DNA from: Jannaschia sp. M317 | Lineage (GTDB): Bacteria > Pseudomonadota > Alphaproteobacteria > Rhodobacterales > Rhodobacteraceae | DNA length: 64,000 bases | NCBI RefSeq assembly: GCF_025141175.1 | Contig: NZ_CP081155.1 | Span: forward strand, 3,253,001 to 3,317,000 | Direction of reading: 5' to 3' | In this document: positions 26,046-35,134 of the stretch, one piece after another | How positions within the stretch are numbered: the stretch's first letter is position 1 | Layout: every line of letters begins with the position of its first letter | Position numbers and translations under genes: made by a program | Notes under the pieces: generated by a model | Seen by the model: the letters and a program-made list of their open reading frames with translations, nothing else | The model's database searches: none | What the model was told of the DNA's origin: nothing

Positions 26046-27962
26046 ATGGAAAGCTTTCTCTTTCAGGCCGCGATTTACCTCGGTGCCGCCACGCTCTGTG
26101 TGCCGCTGGCCGTTCGCTTCGGGCTGGGCTCCGTTCTGGGCTATCTGGTTGCCGGTATTCTGATCGGACCGGTTACCGGTCTCGTCGGCTCTGAAACCGA
26201 AAGCTTGCAGCATTTCGCTGAATTCGGCGTCGTCATGATGCTGTTCCTCATCGGGCTGGAGCTGGAACCCCGCGCGTTGTGGGACATGCGGGCGCGGTTG
26301 CTGGGACTGGGTCTGGGGCAAGTCACGCTGACCATGGCCGCGATTTCGGGGGCCGCGTTCTTTTTCGGGATGACCTGGCAGGTTTCGGTGGCGATCGGTA
26401 TGACCCTGGCGCTGTCATCCACGGCGATCGTGATGCAGACCCTCAACGAGAAGCAATTGACACCGACGCGGGGCGGGCGCTCCGCCTTCTCGGTGCTGCT
26501 GGCGCAGGACATCGTGGTGATCCCGATGCTGGCGGTCATGCCGCTTTTGGCAACGGGACAAAGCCATGGCGATGGCGGCCACGGGACCGATGCCATGGGC
26601 GACGGGGAAAGCGCCCAGATGGTCGCGGATGTGACCCATTGGGTCGACACCCTGCCGGCCTGGGGCCTGACCGCGCTGACCATCGGAGCGGTGGCCATCG
26701 TGATCCTGGGCGGGCTGTTCCTGACGCGCCCGATCTTTACCTTTGCCGCTCAGGCTCGCCTGCGCGAGATGCACACCGTTGTCTCGCTGCTGTTCGTGAT
26801 TGGCGTCGCAGTCTTGATGAACCTCGTCGGCCTGTCGCCCGCGCTGGGCACGTTTCTGGCGGGGGTCGTTCTGGCGAATTCCGAATTCCGGCACGAGCTG
26901 GAGGCGGATATCGAGCCGTTCAAGGGCATCCTGCTTGGCTTGTTCTTCATCACCGTCGGCGCGGGCATCGATTTTGGCACCTTTGTTGGTGCGCCGCTGG
27001 TGGTTCTGGGGGTCGTTGCCGGGCTGATGGCGGTCAAGGGCACGATCCTGTTCGTGCTTGCCCTGATCTTCCGCATGAAGGGACGTGACCGGATCCTGTT
27101 CACCCTGTCACTGGCACAGGCGGGTGAATTCGGGTTTGTCCTTGTGTCGGTCGGCGTGCAGGACGGGGTCTTCGGGCAGGAGGTGTCGGCCATCCTGTTG
27201 CTGGCCGTGGCGCTGTCCATGCTTCTGACGCCACTCTTGTTCATTGCCCATGACAAGTTGGCCGCCCGGCACAAGAGCGAGGCCGACGTGCCCGCAGACG
27301 AGATCGACGAGACGGCCGAGGTCATCATCGCCGGCGTCGGGCGTTTCGGTCAAATGGTCCACCGGATGTTGCAGGGGTCCGGCGTGTCGACGGTGGTTCT
27401 GGACCGCGACATGGAGACGATCCAACTGTTGCGCCGTTTCGGGATCAAGACCTATCTGGGTGACCCGACCCGCCCCGAGCTGCTGAAGGCGGCGGGGCTG
27501 GCCACGGCCAAGGTCCTTGTCGTGGCGCTGGACGACCGGGCGGACGCCGTGAAACTGACGAAGATGGCCAAAAAGGCGAACCCGGACATCCACGTGGTCG
27601 CCCGTGCCTATGACCGGGTGCATGTCTATGAGCTGTACCGGGCCGGTGCCCGCGATATCGTGCGCGAAATGTTCGACGGCTCGCTGCGGGCCGGGCGCTA
27701 TGCATTGGAACGTCTGGGGTGGACCGAAACGGACGCCCACGAAGCGCGCGAAGCGTTCTACAAACACGACCGGGAGTCGCTGCTGGAACTGGCGCAGTTG
27801 TGGAAGCCGGGGGTGCCGATCAGCGAGAACCCGGAATACACCGCCAAGGCGCGCGAACTGTCAAAGGGCCTGGAGAATGCCATCCTCACCCGGTTCGGGG
27901 AGGATGACGACGCCGCCGCGGCCGCCCGCGACGACTCAGAGCCATCGGACCGCCAGATCTGA
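26046..27962 (+). CDS. KefB/KefC-type cation:proton antiporter (CPA2) with RCK domain
   Basis: A 638-residue membrane protein. About twelve hydrophobic segments fill residues 1-400; GIALE-like LIGLELEPRALWDMR, ALSSTAIVMQTLNEK and AGVVLANSEFRHELEADIEPFKGILLGLFFITVGAGIDFG are family signatures. The TrkA-N/RCK domain follows at about 420-540 (VIIAGVGRFGQMVHRML, a dinucleotide-binding loop), then an acidic tail. It exports potassium (or sodium) in exchange for protons, probably gated by nucleotide or glutathione adducts as in KefB/C. No KefF/KefG partner lies next to it. Confidence 0.9.
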   Translation: MESFLFQAAIYLGAATLCVPLAVRFGLGSVLGYLVAGILIGPVTGLVGSETESLQHFAEFGVVMMLFLIGLELEPRALWDMRARLLGLGLGQVTLTMAAISGAAFFFGMTWQVSVAIGMTLALSSTAIVMQTLNEKQLTPTRGGRSAFSVLLAQDIVVIPMLAVMPLLATGQSHGDGGHGTDAMGDGESAQMVADVTHWVDTLPAWGLTALTIGAVAIVILGGLFLTRPIFTFAAQARLREMHTVVSLLFVIGVAVLMNLVGLSPALGTFLAGVVLANSEFRHELEADIEPFKGILLGLFFITVGAGIDFGTFVGAPLVVLGVVAGLMAVKGTILFVLALIFRMKGRDRILFTLSLAQAGEFGFVLVSVGVQDGVFGQEVSAILLLAVALSMLLTPLLFIAHDKLAARHKSEADVPADEIDETAEVIIAGVGRFGQMVHRMLQGSGVSTVVLDRDMETIQLLRRFGIKTYLGDPTRPELLKAAGLATAKVLVVALDDRADAVKLTKMAKKANPDIHVVARAYDRVHVYELYRAGARDIVREMFDGSLRAGRYALERLGWTETDAHEAREAFYKHDRESLLELAQLWKPGVPISENPEYTAKARELSKGLENAILTRFGEDDDAAAAARDDSEPSDRQI

Positions 27963-27998
27963 CGGAAACCGGGGCGCGCGGCACCCCGGTCCGTTCTG

Positions 27999-29426
27999 TC
28001 ACAGTCCCTTGGCCTGATAGCTGGCCGCGATCCGGCTGATGGCGACGATGAACCCCGCCGTGCGCAGGTCCGGGACCTCCTCGCGGTGGTGCCAAACCTC
28101 TCGCATGGCCCCATAGGCCGCGCGCATCGTGTCATCCAGACCGGACCGGACCAGTTCCAACTCGCCCGCGCCGCGCAGGTAGTTGCGCTTGAAGTCGTCG
28201 GACAGGGTCCAGGGCACCTCCTTGTTCTTGGACAGACGCTCCAATTCGTCGACCAGCACCTGGTGGCGCGACTCCTCGGCGCGGCGCTGCATCCGGCCAA
28301 ACCGAATGTGACTGAGGTTCTTGACCCATTCGAAATAGCTGACCGTCACCCCCCCGGCGTTCGCATAGAGATCGGGAATGATGATCACGCCACGCTTTTG
28401 CAGCATGTCGTTGGCGTCCGAGGTGATCGGCCCGTTCGCCGCCTCGATGATCAGCGGGGCCTTTACACGGTCGGCGTTGCCCGGGTGGATCACGCCCTCC
28501 AACGCGGCAGGGATCAGGATGTCGCACTCGGCTTCCAGCAGCTTGGACCCATCGGCGTCGAAGGTCGCGCCGGGGAAGCCCTTTACGCCACCATGTTCGC
28601 GGATGTGCAGGTGGACCATGTCCACCTCCAACCCATCGGGGTTATAGATGCCGCCGTCCCGTTCGATGATGCCGGTGACCTTGCAGCCGTCCTCACGCTC
28701 CAGGAAGGAGGCGGCGTGGAAACCCACGTTGCCCAGGCCCTGGACGATCACCCGTTTGCCATCGAGTGTGCCATCCAGACCGGCCGCGGCCTTGTCCTCG
28801 GGGTGGCGGAAGAATTCGCGCAGCGCATATTGCACGCCCCGGCCCGTCGCCTCGACCCGGCCCGCGATGCCGCCCGCATTCGCGGGTTTGCCGGTGACGC
28901 AGGCGTTGCCGTTGATGTCGGTGGTCTTCATGCGTTTGTACTGGTCTGCGATCCAGGCCATTTCCCGCTCGCCGGTGCCCATGTCGGGGGCGGGGACGTT
29001 CTGGGCGGGGTTGATCAGGTCGCGCTTGATCAGCTCATAGGCGAAGCGGCGGGTGATCTGTTCCATTTCATGCGGTTCCCATTGACGGGGATCGACGCAG
29101 AGCCCGCCCTTGGAACCGCCGAAGGGCGTTTCCACCAGCGCGCATTTGTAGGTCATCAGCGAGGCCAGCGCCTCCACCTCGTCCTGGTCGACGGCCATGG
29201 CGAAGCGGATGCCGCCCTTGACCGGTTCCATGTGTTCGGAATGCACGGACCGATAGCCTGTGAACGTGTGGATCTCGCCCCGCAGGCGCACGCCGAAACG
29301 GACCGTGTAGGTGGCATTGCAGACCCGGATCTTTTCGATCAGGCCGGGGCTGAGATCCATCAGGCCTACTGCTTTGTCATACATCGCGTTGACCGAGGCG
29401 CTGAAGCCGCCGTGTTTACCTTGCAT
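27999..29426 (-). CDS. gdhA: Glutamate dehydrogenase (Glu/Leu/Phe/Val dehydrogenase family)
   Basis: A 475-residue enzyme that interconverts glutamate and 2-oxoglutarate plus ammonia. Substrate-domain motifs are GGIRFAMAVDQDEVEALASLMTYK and PFGGSKGGLCVDP with the catalytic Lys, then VPAPDMGTGEREMAWI. The nucleotide domain contains VIVQGLGNVGFHAASFL and LIIEAANGPITSDAND. The length suits the hexameric GDH type, not the large NAD type. The ATG has GAGGGAGGAA upstream. NAD against NADP use cannot be settled by eye. Confidence 0.94.
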   Translation of the reverse strand: MQGKHGGFSASVNAMYDKAVGLMDLSPGLIEKIRVCNATYTVRFGVRLRGEIHTFTGYRSVHSEHMEPVKGGIRFAMAVDQDEVEALASLMTYKCALVETPFGGSKGGLCVDPRQWEPHEMEQITRRFAYELIKRDLINPAQNVPAPDMGTGEREMAWIADQYKRMKTTDINGNACVTGKPANAGGIAGRVEATGRGVQYALREFFRHPEDKAAAGLDGTLDGKRVIVQGLGNVGFHAASFLEREDGCKVTGIIERDGGIYNPDGLEVDMVHLHIREHGGVKGFPGATFDADGSKLLEAECDILIPAALEGVIHPGNADRVKAPLIIEAANGPITSDANDMLQKRGVIIIPDLYANAGGVTVSYFEWVKNLSHIRFGRMQRRAEESRHQVLVDELERLSKNKEVPWTLSDDFKRNYLRGAGELELVRSGLDDTMRAAYGAMREVWHHREEVPDLRTAGFIVAISRIAASYQAKGL

Positions 29427-29640
29427 GAAGAAATTCCTCCCTCTCGCCCCCCTGTTGCGGCAGGCTTCGGGGGCATTGGCCTACATTTTAGGCAACGATG
29501 CTACCCCTAGCGGAAGAACGTTCACGGTTTGTGAACGCTGCCATGGTTTCACCACAAGGCGGTCCGCGCGGTTGCGCAATCGTGGCGGATAACGACCCAA
29601 CGACTCGCTTTGCGTCCAATGCCTGTTAACCCGTATCTGC

Positions 29641-31467
29641 GTGGTATCTGCCGTGTTTACATTGTTCCAACCGCTTCGCCGCCTGTCTCAGCTCCGCTGT
29701 TCCGTCGCGCGTTTCCGACGACAGGAAGATGGCGCGCTCACGATTTTCGGCCTTCTGCTCTTGATCATGATGATGGTCGCCGGTGGCTTTGCCCTGGACA
29801 TCATGCGGTCCGAGGTGGATCGCACGAACCTTCAGAACGCGGTCGACCGGGCCGTTCTGGCCGCCGCCGCGCTGGAACAGGACCGCGACCCCCGCACGGT
29901 GGTCGAGGATTTCCTGCGCGCGTCGCAAGTGGATGTCGACGACGTCCAGATCGTAGTCAGCGACACCGGCAGCGTCCGAAGCGTGTCTGCCGCGACCACA
30001 TCCGAAATCGACAGCCTGTTCCTGGGCATGCTGGGACATGAAACCGTGTTGCAGCCGGTCTCGTCCGAGGCACGCGAAGAAGAGACGGAGCTGGAGCTGT
30101 CGCTGGTCGTCGACATTTCCGGGTCGATGGGCGGGACGAAGATCACCAACCTGCGGTCCGCAGCCACGGATTTCGTGACCGAATTGCTGCGCGACCGCGA
30201 GGATCTGACCACGATTTCGATCGTGCCCTACAACGACCGGGTCAACCTTGGCTCGTTGCTGCCGAACTATTTCGAGATGACGGATGAGCATGACCTGTCC
30301 AACTGCGTCGTTTTTGACAACACCGACTTCTCCAGCACCGGCCTGACGGCTGGCACGGTCCTGCAACGCATGGGGCACTTCGACTGGGTCAGCGGCGGGG
30401 CCACAAATGCGCAGGGCAACATCAGCTCTCCGCTGTGCCGCGAGGATGACTATGGCGCGGTCCTGGCCTGGTCCAACAACGTGACCGAGCTGACCACCCA
30501 TATCGCCGGCCTCGGCGCAGGCTGGAATACGGCGATGGACCTGGGGGTCAAGGTCGGCACCATGCTGCTGGATCCCACGTCGCGCGATGAACTGGGCGAA
30601 ATGATCGCCGACACCCACGTCGACGCGGTCTTTGCCGGACGGCCCTTTGATTACGGCACCGAAGGCGTGCAAAAGGTGCTGGTCGTGATGACCGACGGCG
30701 TGAACACCAGCCAGTGGGACCTGCGCGAGAGCCGCAAGAACGGGCCCTCGGGGGTCTTCGTGCACAACACTGCCGTGACCGCACCCGGAAACCCGAATGC
30801 AGGGAACAACGGAAACGGCGTCGGCGACTTCGACGGCAACAATGGCCTGGCCAATGGGCTAATAGACCAGCTGGTTCCGTCCCTTTTGAACGGAGTCTCC
30901 AACTATACCAATGCCTGGACGAACCTGCGCGACAACGTCCCGCTGAACGACCATACCGGGTGGTGGGCATCTGACGAGCGGGAGTTCTTTACCGCCTGGG
31001 ACGGCACCGAAAACGCCAACACGTTTTTCTCGGTCTGGTCCGACGACCAGAACGCGTTCTGGGTGCCGCATCTGGGTATCTACCAATCCACGCCTTTTGG
31101 CGCCACGGACGCGGTGGAACTGACCTATCCGGAACTGTTTTCGCAGATGTCGATCAACTACCTGGACGACACGCTGCTCGGCAGCGCCGATACCAACACC
31201 CGCAACCACTACAACGGGGCCTGGCAGACGACGCAGTGGCATTCCTCGGCCAATGCGAACCTGGCGGCGATCTGCGGCGCGGCGCGCGCGGCCGACATCA
31301 TCATCTATACGATCGCCTTCAACGCGCCGACGTCAGGCCAGACGGCCATGCAAGGCTGCGCCGGGGTCGGCAACGAGGCCAATTTCATCAACGTCACCGA
31401 CCTGGATATCGAGGCGGCCTTTGACGACATCCTGGCGTCGATCAACCGGCTGAGGCTGACCCAATGA
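29641..31467 (+). CDS. TadG-like pilus-assembly protein with von Willebrand A domain
   Basis: A 608-residue protein. Its N-terminus carries a TadE/TadG-type start: RRQEDGALTIFGLLLLIMMMVAGGFALDIMRSE (about 26-57), a single membrane segment preceded by the Gly-x-hydrophobic motif. A vWA domain follows with an intact metal-ion adhesion site, VVDISGSMGG (about 152-161), and MTDGVNTSQWD near 350. Two long Asn/Asp/Gly-rich segments interrupt the domain. The product should be anchored in the inner membrane facing the periplasm. The start is GTG at 29641, with other GTG codons close behind. It overlaps the next gene by four bases. Confidence 0.85.
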   Translation: MVSAVFTLFQPLRRLSQLRCSVARFRRQEDGALTIFGLLLLIMMMVAGGFALDIMRSEVDRTNLQNAVDRAVLAAAALEQDRDPRTVVEDFLRASQVDVDDVQIVVSDTGSVRSVSAATTSEIDSLFLGMLGHETVLQPVSSEAREEETELELSLVVDISGSMGGTKITNLRSAATDFVTELLRDREDLTTISIVPYNDRVNLGSLLPNYFEMTDEHDLSNCVVFDNTDFSSTGLTAGTVLQRMGHFDWVSGGATNAQGNISSPLCREDDYGAVLAWSNNVTELTTHIAGLGAGWNTAMDLGVKVGTMLLDPTSRDELGEMIADTHVDAVFAGRPFDYGTEGVQKVLVVMTDGVNTSQWDLRESRKNGPSGVFVHNTAVTAPGNPNAGNNGNGVGDFDGNNGLANGLIDQLVPSLLNGVSNYTNAWTNLRDNVPLNDHTGWWASDEREFFTAWDGTENANTFFSVWSDDQNAFWVPHLGIYQSTPFGATDAVELTYPELFSQMSINYLDDTLLGSADTNTRNHYNGAWQTTQWHSSANANLAAICGAARAADIIIYTIAFNAPTSGQTAMQGCAGVGNEANFINVTDLDIEAAFDDILASINRLRLTQ

Positions 31468-32057
31468 TCCGCTCTGCCTTGAACATCTGTGCGGCCCCGC
31501 TGCGCCGGGCCACGGCCCTGCTGGATCGTGGCGACCGTGCCCTGGGCCTGGGCGACCGGGCGCGAGAGGCGGGCGGCGCAACGGTGGAATTTGTCATCCT
31601 GCTGCCGGTCTTTCTGCTGGTCTTCATGTCGTCGGTCGAGGCGTCGCTGCTGCTGACCCGACAGGTGATGCTGGAACGCGCGGTGGATCTGGCCGTGCGC
31701 GACATCCGCCTGGGCGGGGGGGCCGTGACCCAGACCGCGCTGCGCGACGACGTCTGCGACCGCGCCCTGATCCTGGCCGATTGCCAGGCCAACCTGCTGG
31801 TCGAACTGACCGAGATTTCCCGCAGCACCTATGCGGTGCCGTCGTCGGCACAGCCTTGCGTCAACCGGTCCACCTCGATCACGCCGACGCCCGGTTGGGC
31901 AACGGCGGGACCAGGCAAGATGATCCTGCTGCGGGCCTGCTTTGCCGTCGACCCGATCCTGCCGGGCGTGGGCCTTGGCACGCAGCTTGTCAGCAATCTC
32001 GACGGCGACAGCGTGCGCATGGTGGCCTCCACCGCCTTCGTCGTGGAACCGGATTAA
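31464..32057 (+). CDS. TadE-like pseudopilin-type protein
   Basis: A 197-residue protein. Residues about 35-62 read REAGGATVEFVILLPVFLLVFMSSVEASLLL, the TadE signature (G-x-x-x-V-E-F then a hydrophobic helix). The remainder is a small periplasmic domain with several Cys. It starts inside the stop of the TadG-like gene (ATGA) and is followed after five bases by another TadE-like gene. No tad export ATPase or secretin is in the window, so the machine that uses it must be elsewhere. Confidence 0.85.
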   Translation: MIRSALNICAAPLRRATALLDRGDRALGLGDRAREAGGATVEFVILLPVFLLVFMSSVEASLLLTRQVMLERAVDLAVRDIRLGGGAVTQTALRDDVCDRALILADCQANLLVELTEISRSTYAVPSSAQPCVNRSTSITPTPGWATAGPGKMILLRACFAVDPILPGVGLGTQLVSNLDGDSVRMVASTAFVVEPD

Positions 32058-32062
32058 GGGGT

Positions 32063-33004
32063 ATGTCGATGTTTAACCTGTCAAACCTGCGTCGCAGCCG
32101 CACCGCCATCGCCGCCTTCCTGCACGATGAGGATGCCGCCATTTCCGTCGAGGCCGCAATCATCCTGCCGGTTCTGGGCATTTTCTATGTCGCGGCCTTT
32201 TCCTACTTTGATGCCTACCGGCGCGAGGCGGTGATGACCAAGGCGACCTACATGGTCAGCGACATGCTGTCCCGCGAAGAGGGAACGATCACGCCCATCG
32301 ATCTGGAAGGATTGCAGGACGTCTTCGAATTCGTCACCTTCTCGGAGGGGAACACCTGGATGCGGTTCACCGAAGTGCGCCGCGAAAGCGATGAGATCCG
32401 GGTGATGTGGTCATATGCCACCGACGGCAATCCGCTTCAGACCAACGCGACCATCAACGCCCACCTGCGCAACATCCCCGTTTTGCAGGACAATGAGCGG
32501 ACGGTCGTTGTCGAAAGCTTCACCAACTACGAGCCGCCTTTCAACGTGAACCTCTCCGACCGCACGTTCGAGCGGTTCGTCACCACGCGGCAGCGCTATG
32601 CCGCGCGGCTCGACTTTGACGGGACAATCCTCCCGACCTCGGTCGCAACCGTCAGCGCCGACACCTCGGGCTGCCTCAACAATGGCTTTGCGAACGGCCT
32701 CTACAACGGCAATTCCAACGGAGTGGGCACCGGCAATGGCAATGGCTGTGGGCACGGTCTGACAGGCCTGCAGGGTGTCGGCGCAACCACACCGGGCAAT
32801 TCCGCCAACAGCAACGGCAACAGCGCGCCCAGCACCACGACCACCACAACGACCACGAGTTCCAACGGCAACAGCGGAAGCTCTAGCACCACCAGCACCA
32901 GCACCAGCACGACGAGCACCACGGTCACGAGTGTCACGACGAGCACTGGCAATTCTGGAGGCAACGGGAATTCCGGGAACAACGGCAACGGCAATACACC
33001 CTGA
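32063..33004 (+). CDS. TadE-like protein with Thr/Ser/Asn/Gly-rich tail
   Basis: A 313-residue protein with AISVEAAIILPVLGIFYVAAFSYFDAYRREAVM (about 26-58), again a TadE-type anchor. A globular part runs to about 208. The last about 105 residues are low-complexity: runs of NGN/GNGN, then TTTTTTTT, TSTSTST and finally NSGGNGNSGNN. This tail is like an unfolded surface stalk or a glycosylation-prone linker. It starts at ATG 32063 after AAGGGG and is cotranscribed with the two genes before it. Confidence 0.84.
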   Translation: MSMFNLSNLRRSRTAIAAFLHDEDAAISVEAAIILPVLGIFYVAAFSYFDAYRREAVMTKATYMVSDMLSREEGTITPIDLEGLQDVFEFVTFSEGNTWMRFTEVRRESDEIRVMWSYATDGNPLQTNATINAHLRNIPVLQDNERTVVVESFTNYEPPFNVNLSDRTFERFVTTRQRYAARLDFDGTILPTSVATVSADTSGCLNNGFANGLYNGNSNGVGTGNGNGCGHGLTGLQGVGATTPGNSANSNGNSAPSTTTTTTTTSSNGNSGSSSTTSTSTSTTSTTVTSVTTSTGNSGGNGNSGNNGNGNTP

Positions 33005-33088
33005 CGCCTGCGCCTTTTCCTTCCGTCATCTTGCTTGATCGCGGCGTGGGTTCTGGACTCCTCCGCGCTGCGCCCCGATATTCCATCA

Positions 33089-35050
33089 ATGCGCCTGCCC
33101 GACAGTTTTCTCGACGACCTCCGCTCCCGGCTGAGCCTGTCTCAGGTGGTCGGGCGCAAGGTCGTGTGGGACATGCGCAAGACCAATCAGGCCAAGGGCG
33201 ACTGGTGGGCCCCCTGCCCGTTTCACCAGGAAAAATCCGCCAGCTTCCACGTCGATGACCAAAAGGGATTCTACTACTGCTTCGGCTGCCAGGCGAAGGG
33301 CAACCTGTTCGGATTCGTGCAAGAGACCGAAAACGTGGGCTTTCTGGAAGCCGTGGAAATCCTGGCCCGCGAAGCCGGAATGCCGATGCCCGCCCGCGAC
33401 CCCAAAGCCGCTGAAAAATCAGATCGCCGCACCCAACTGGCCCAGGTGACCGAGGCCGCGACCCAGTGGTTCCGCCTGCAGCTGAACACCGGGGCCGCAG
33501 CCGAAGCCCGCGCCTATCTGGACAGACGGGGCCTGCGGCAGCGGACGCTCGACACCTTCGAGATCGGGTTTGCCCCTCGGTCGTGGGAGGCACTGACCGA
33601 GGCCCTGACCGCCAAGGGCGTGGCCTTTGACCTGCTGGAGGCGACGGGACTGGCGGGCACGAACGACCGGGGCAAGCGGTTCGACAAGTTCCGCAACCGG
33701 ATCATCTTTCCCATTCGCGACGTGCGGGGCCGCGTGATCGGGTTCGGCGGGCGGGCGATGGACCCGGATGACAAGGCCAAATACCTGAACTCCTCCGAGA
33801 CGGAGCTGTTCGACAAGGGGGCCAACCTTTACAATCTGCGGGCCGCGCGGGCGGCGGCGGGCAAGGGGAAGTCCTTTGTCGTGGCCGAAGGCTACATGGA
33901 CGTCATCGCCCTGCATCAGGCCGGGTTCGAGGCGGCGGTCGCCCCCCTGGGCACCGCAGTCACGGAACGTCAGTTGCAGATGATGTGGCGGGTCACACCC
34001 GAGCCGCTGATCGCGCTGGATGGCGATGCCGCAGGGCAAAAGGCGGGCCTGCGGGTGGCGGACCTGGCGCTGCCGCTGATCGAGGCGGGGCAAAGTCTGC
34101 GCTTTGCCATCCTGCCCGAAGGTCAGGACCCCGATGATCTGATCCGAGGCGAGGGGCGCGAAGCGATGCAGGCGGTTCTGGACGGCGCGCGTCCGATGCT
34201 GTCGCTGATGTGGGATCGTGCGGTCGAGGGGCGCAGCTTTGACAGCCCCGAACGCCGCGCCATGCTGGACCGCGACCTGCGCGACCTGGTTCGCAAGATC
34301 CGCGACCCCGCCCTGCGCCGCCACTACGCAGAAGAGATCGCCCGCCTGCGCGCGGACTTGTTCGGTCTGGCCAATCCGGTCCAGCAGGCCCCGCCACCCG
34401 CGCGCCCCGAACGCCCCTGGACACCCCGCCCGCCCGGTCGCGGACGCTGGCAGCCCCCCGCAGGAGCCGCCGAAGCGACCCGCGCGTCGGCCCTGGTACG
34501 CGGCACCCTGACGGCAGAGGACAAGTTGGAACAGGTGGCCCTGGCCGGGCTGGCGCTGCACCCCTCTCTGGTGAACGATTTCGCTGACGCGCTGGAAACG
34601 CTGACCTGGGCCCGGACAGAGCATCAGCAGGTGGCCACGGCCCTTTTGCGGCTGCCGGATCGGTGCGACGCACAGGTCGCACAGGAACAACTGTTGGCAT
34701 TTCTGGGCGAAGACACCCTTGAAACCCTTCTGGCTCAAAGCCATGTCCGCATTTCGCCCGCAGCTCGTGCCGGGGCGGACCGCGAGACGGCGCGCCTGTG
34801 CATACGCGATATCCTGACCCGCCTGGAGGCCCGGCGCGGGGCAGACCGGGAACGCCGCGAGGCGCTGGAAGATTTCGAGGAGGATGCCGATGAGGCGATG
34901 ACATGGCGCCTGGCACAGGCCACGCGCCGCAAAGAGGCCGCCCAACGGGCGCGCCAGGACAGCGAGGGCACCGCCGATGAGGCGTCCCACGCGGACCACT
35001 ACGATAGCCTTTTGGCCACGCCCAAAGGTTCCAACAGCCGCAAGAAGTGA
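33089..35050 (+). CDS. dnaG: DNA primase
   Basis: A 653-residue primase that lays down RNA primers at replication forks. The zinc-binding domain has CPFH (C43, H46) and CFGC (C64, C67); the catalytic core has KFRNRIIFPIRD and the Toprim motif VVAEGYMDV, followed by ALDGDAAGQKA. The C-terminal part is rich in Arg, Glu and Ala, as expected for the helicase-binding end in alphaproteobacteria. The ATG at 33089 matches the usual MxLPxxFLDELR start. It leads the primase-sigma operon with rpoD. Confidence 0.95.
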   Translation: MRLPDSFLDDLRSRLSLSQVVGRKVVWDMRKTNQAKGDWWAPCPFHQEKSASFHVDDQKGFYYCFGCQAKGNLFGFVQETENVGFLEAVEILAREAGMPMPARDPKAAEKSDRRTQLAQVTEAATQWFRLQLNTGAAAEARAYLDRRGLRQRTLDTFEIGFAPRSWEALTEALTAKGVAFDLLEATGLAGTNDRGKRFDKFRNRIIFPIRDVRGRVIGFGGRAMDPDDKAKYLNSSETELFDKGANLYNLRAARAAAGKGKSFVVAEGYMDVIALHQAGFEAAVAPLGTAVTERQLQMMWRVTPEPLIALDGDAAGQKAGLRVADLALPLIEAGQSLRFAILPEGQDPDDLIRGEGREAMQAVLDGARPMLSLMWDRAVEGRSFDSPERRAMLDRDLRDLVRKIRDPALRRHYAEEIARLRADLFGLANPVQQAPPPARPERPWTPRPPGRGRWQPPAGAAEATRASALVRGTLTAEDKLEQVALAGLALHPSLVNDFADALETLTWARTEHQQVATALLRLPDRCDAQVAQEQLLAFLGEDTLETLLAQSHVRISPAARAGADRETARLCIRDILTRLEARRGADRERREALEDFEEDADEAMTWRLAQATRRKEAAQRARQDSEGTADEASHADHYDSLLATPKGSNSRKK

Positions 35051-35134
35051 TTCGGGGTGCGGCCCCCGACGATTCGCGCTAGTGATTCGATCACGCCTGG
35101 ATTTAACAGAATCACTCCGCCGGAGGAGCGTCGC

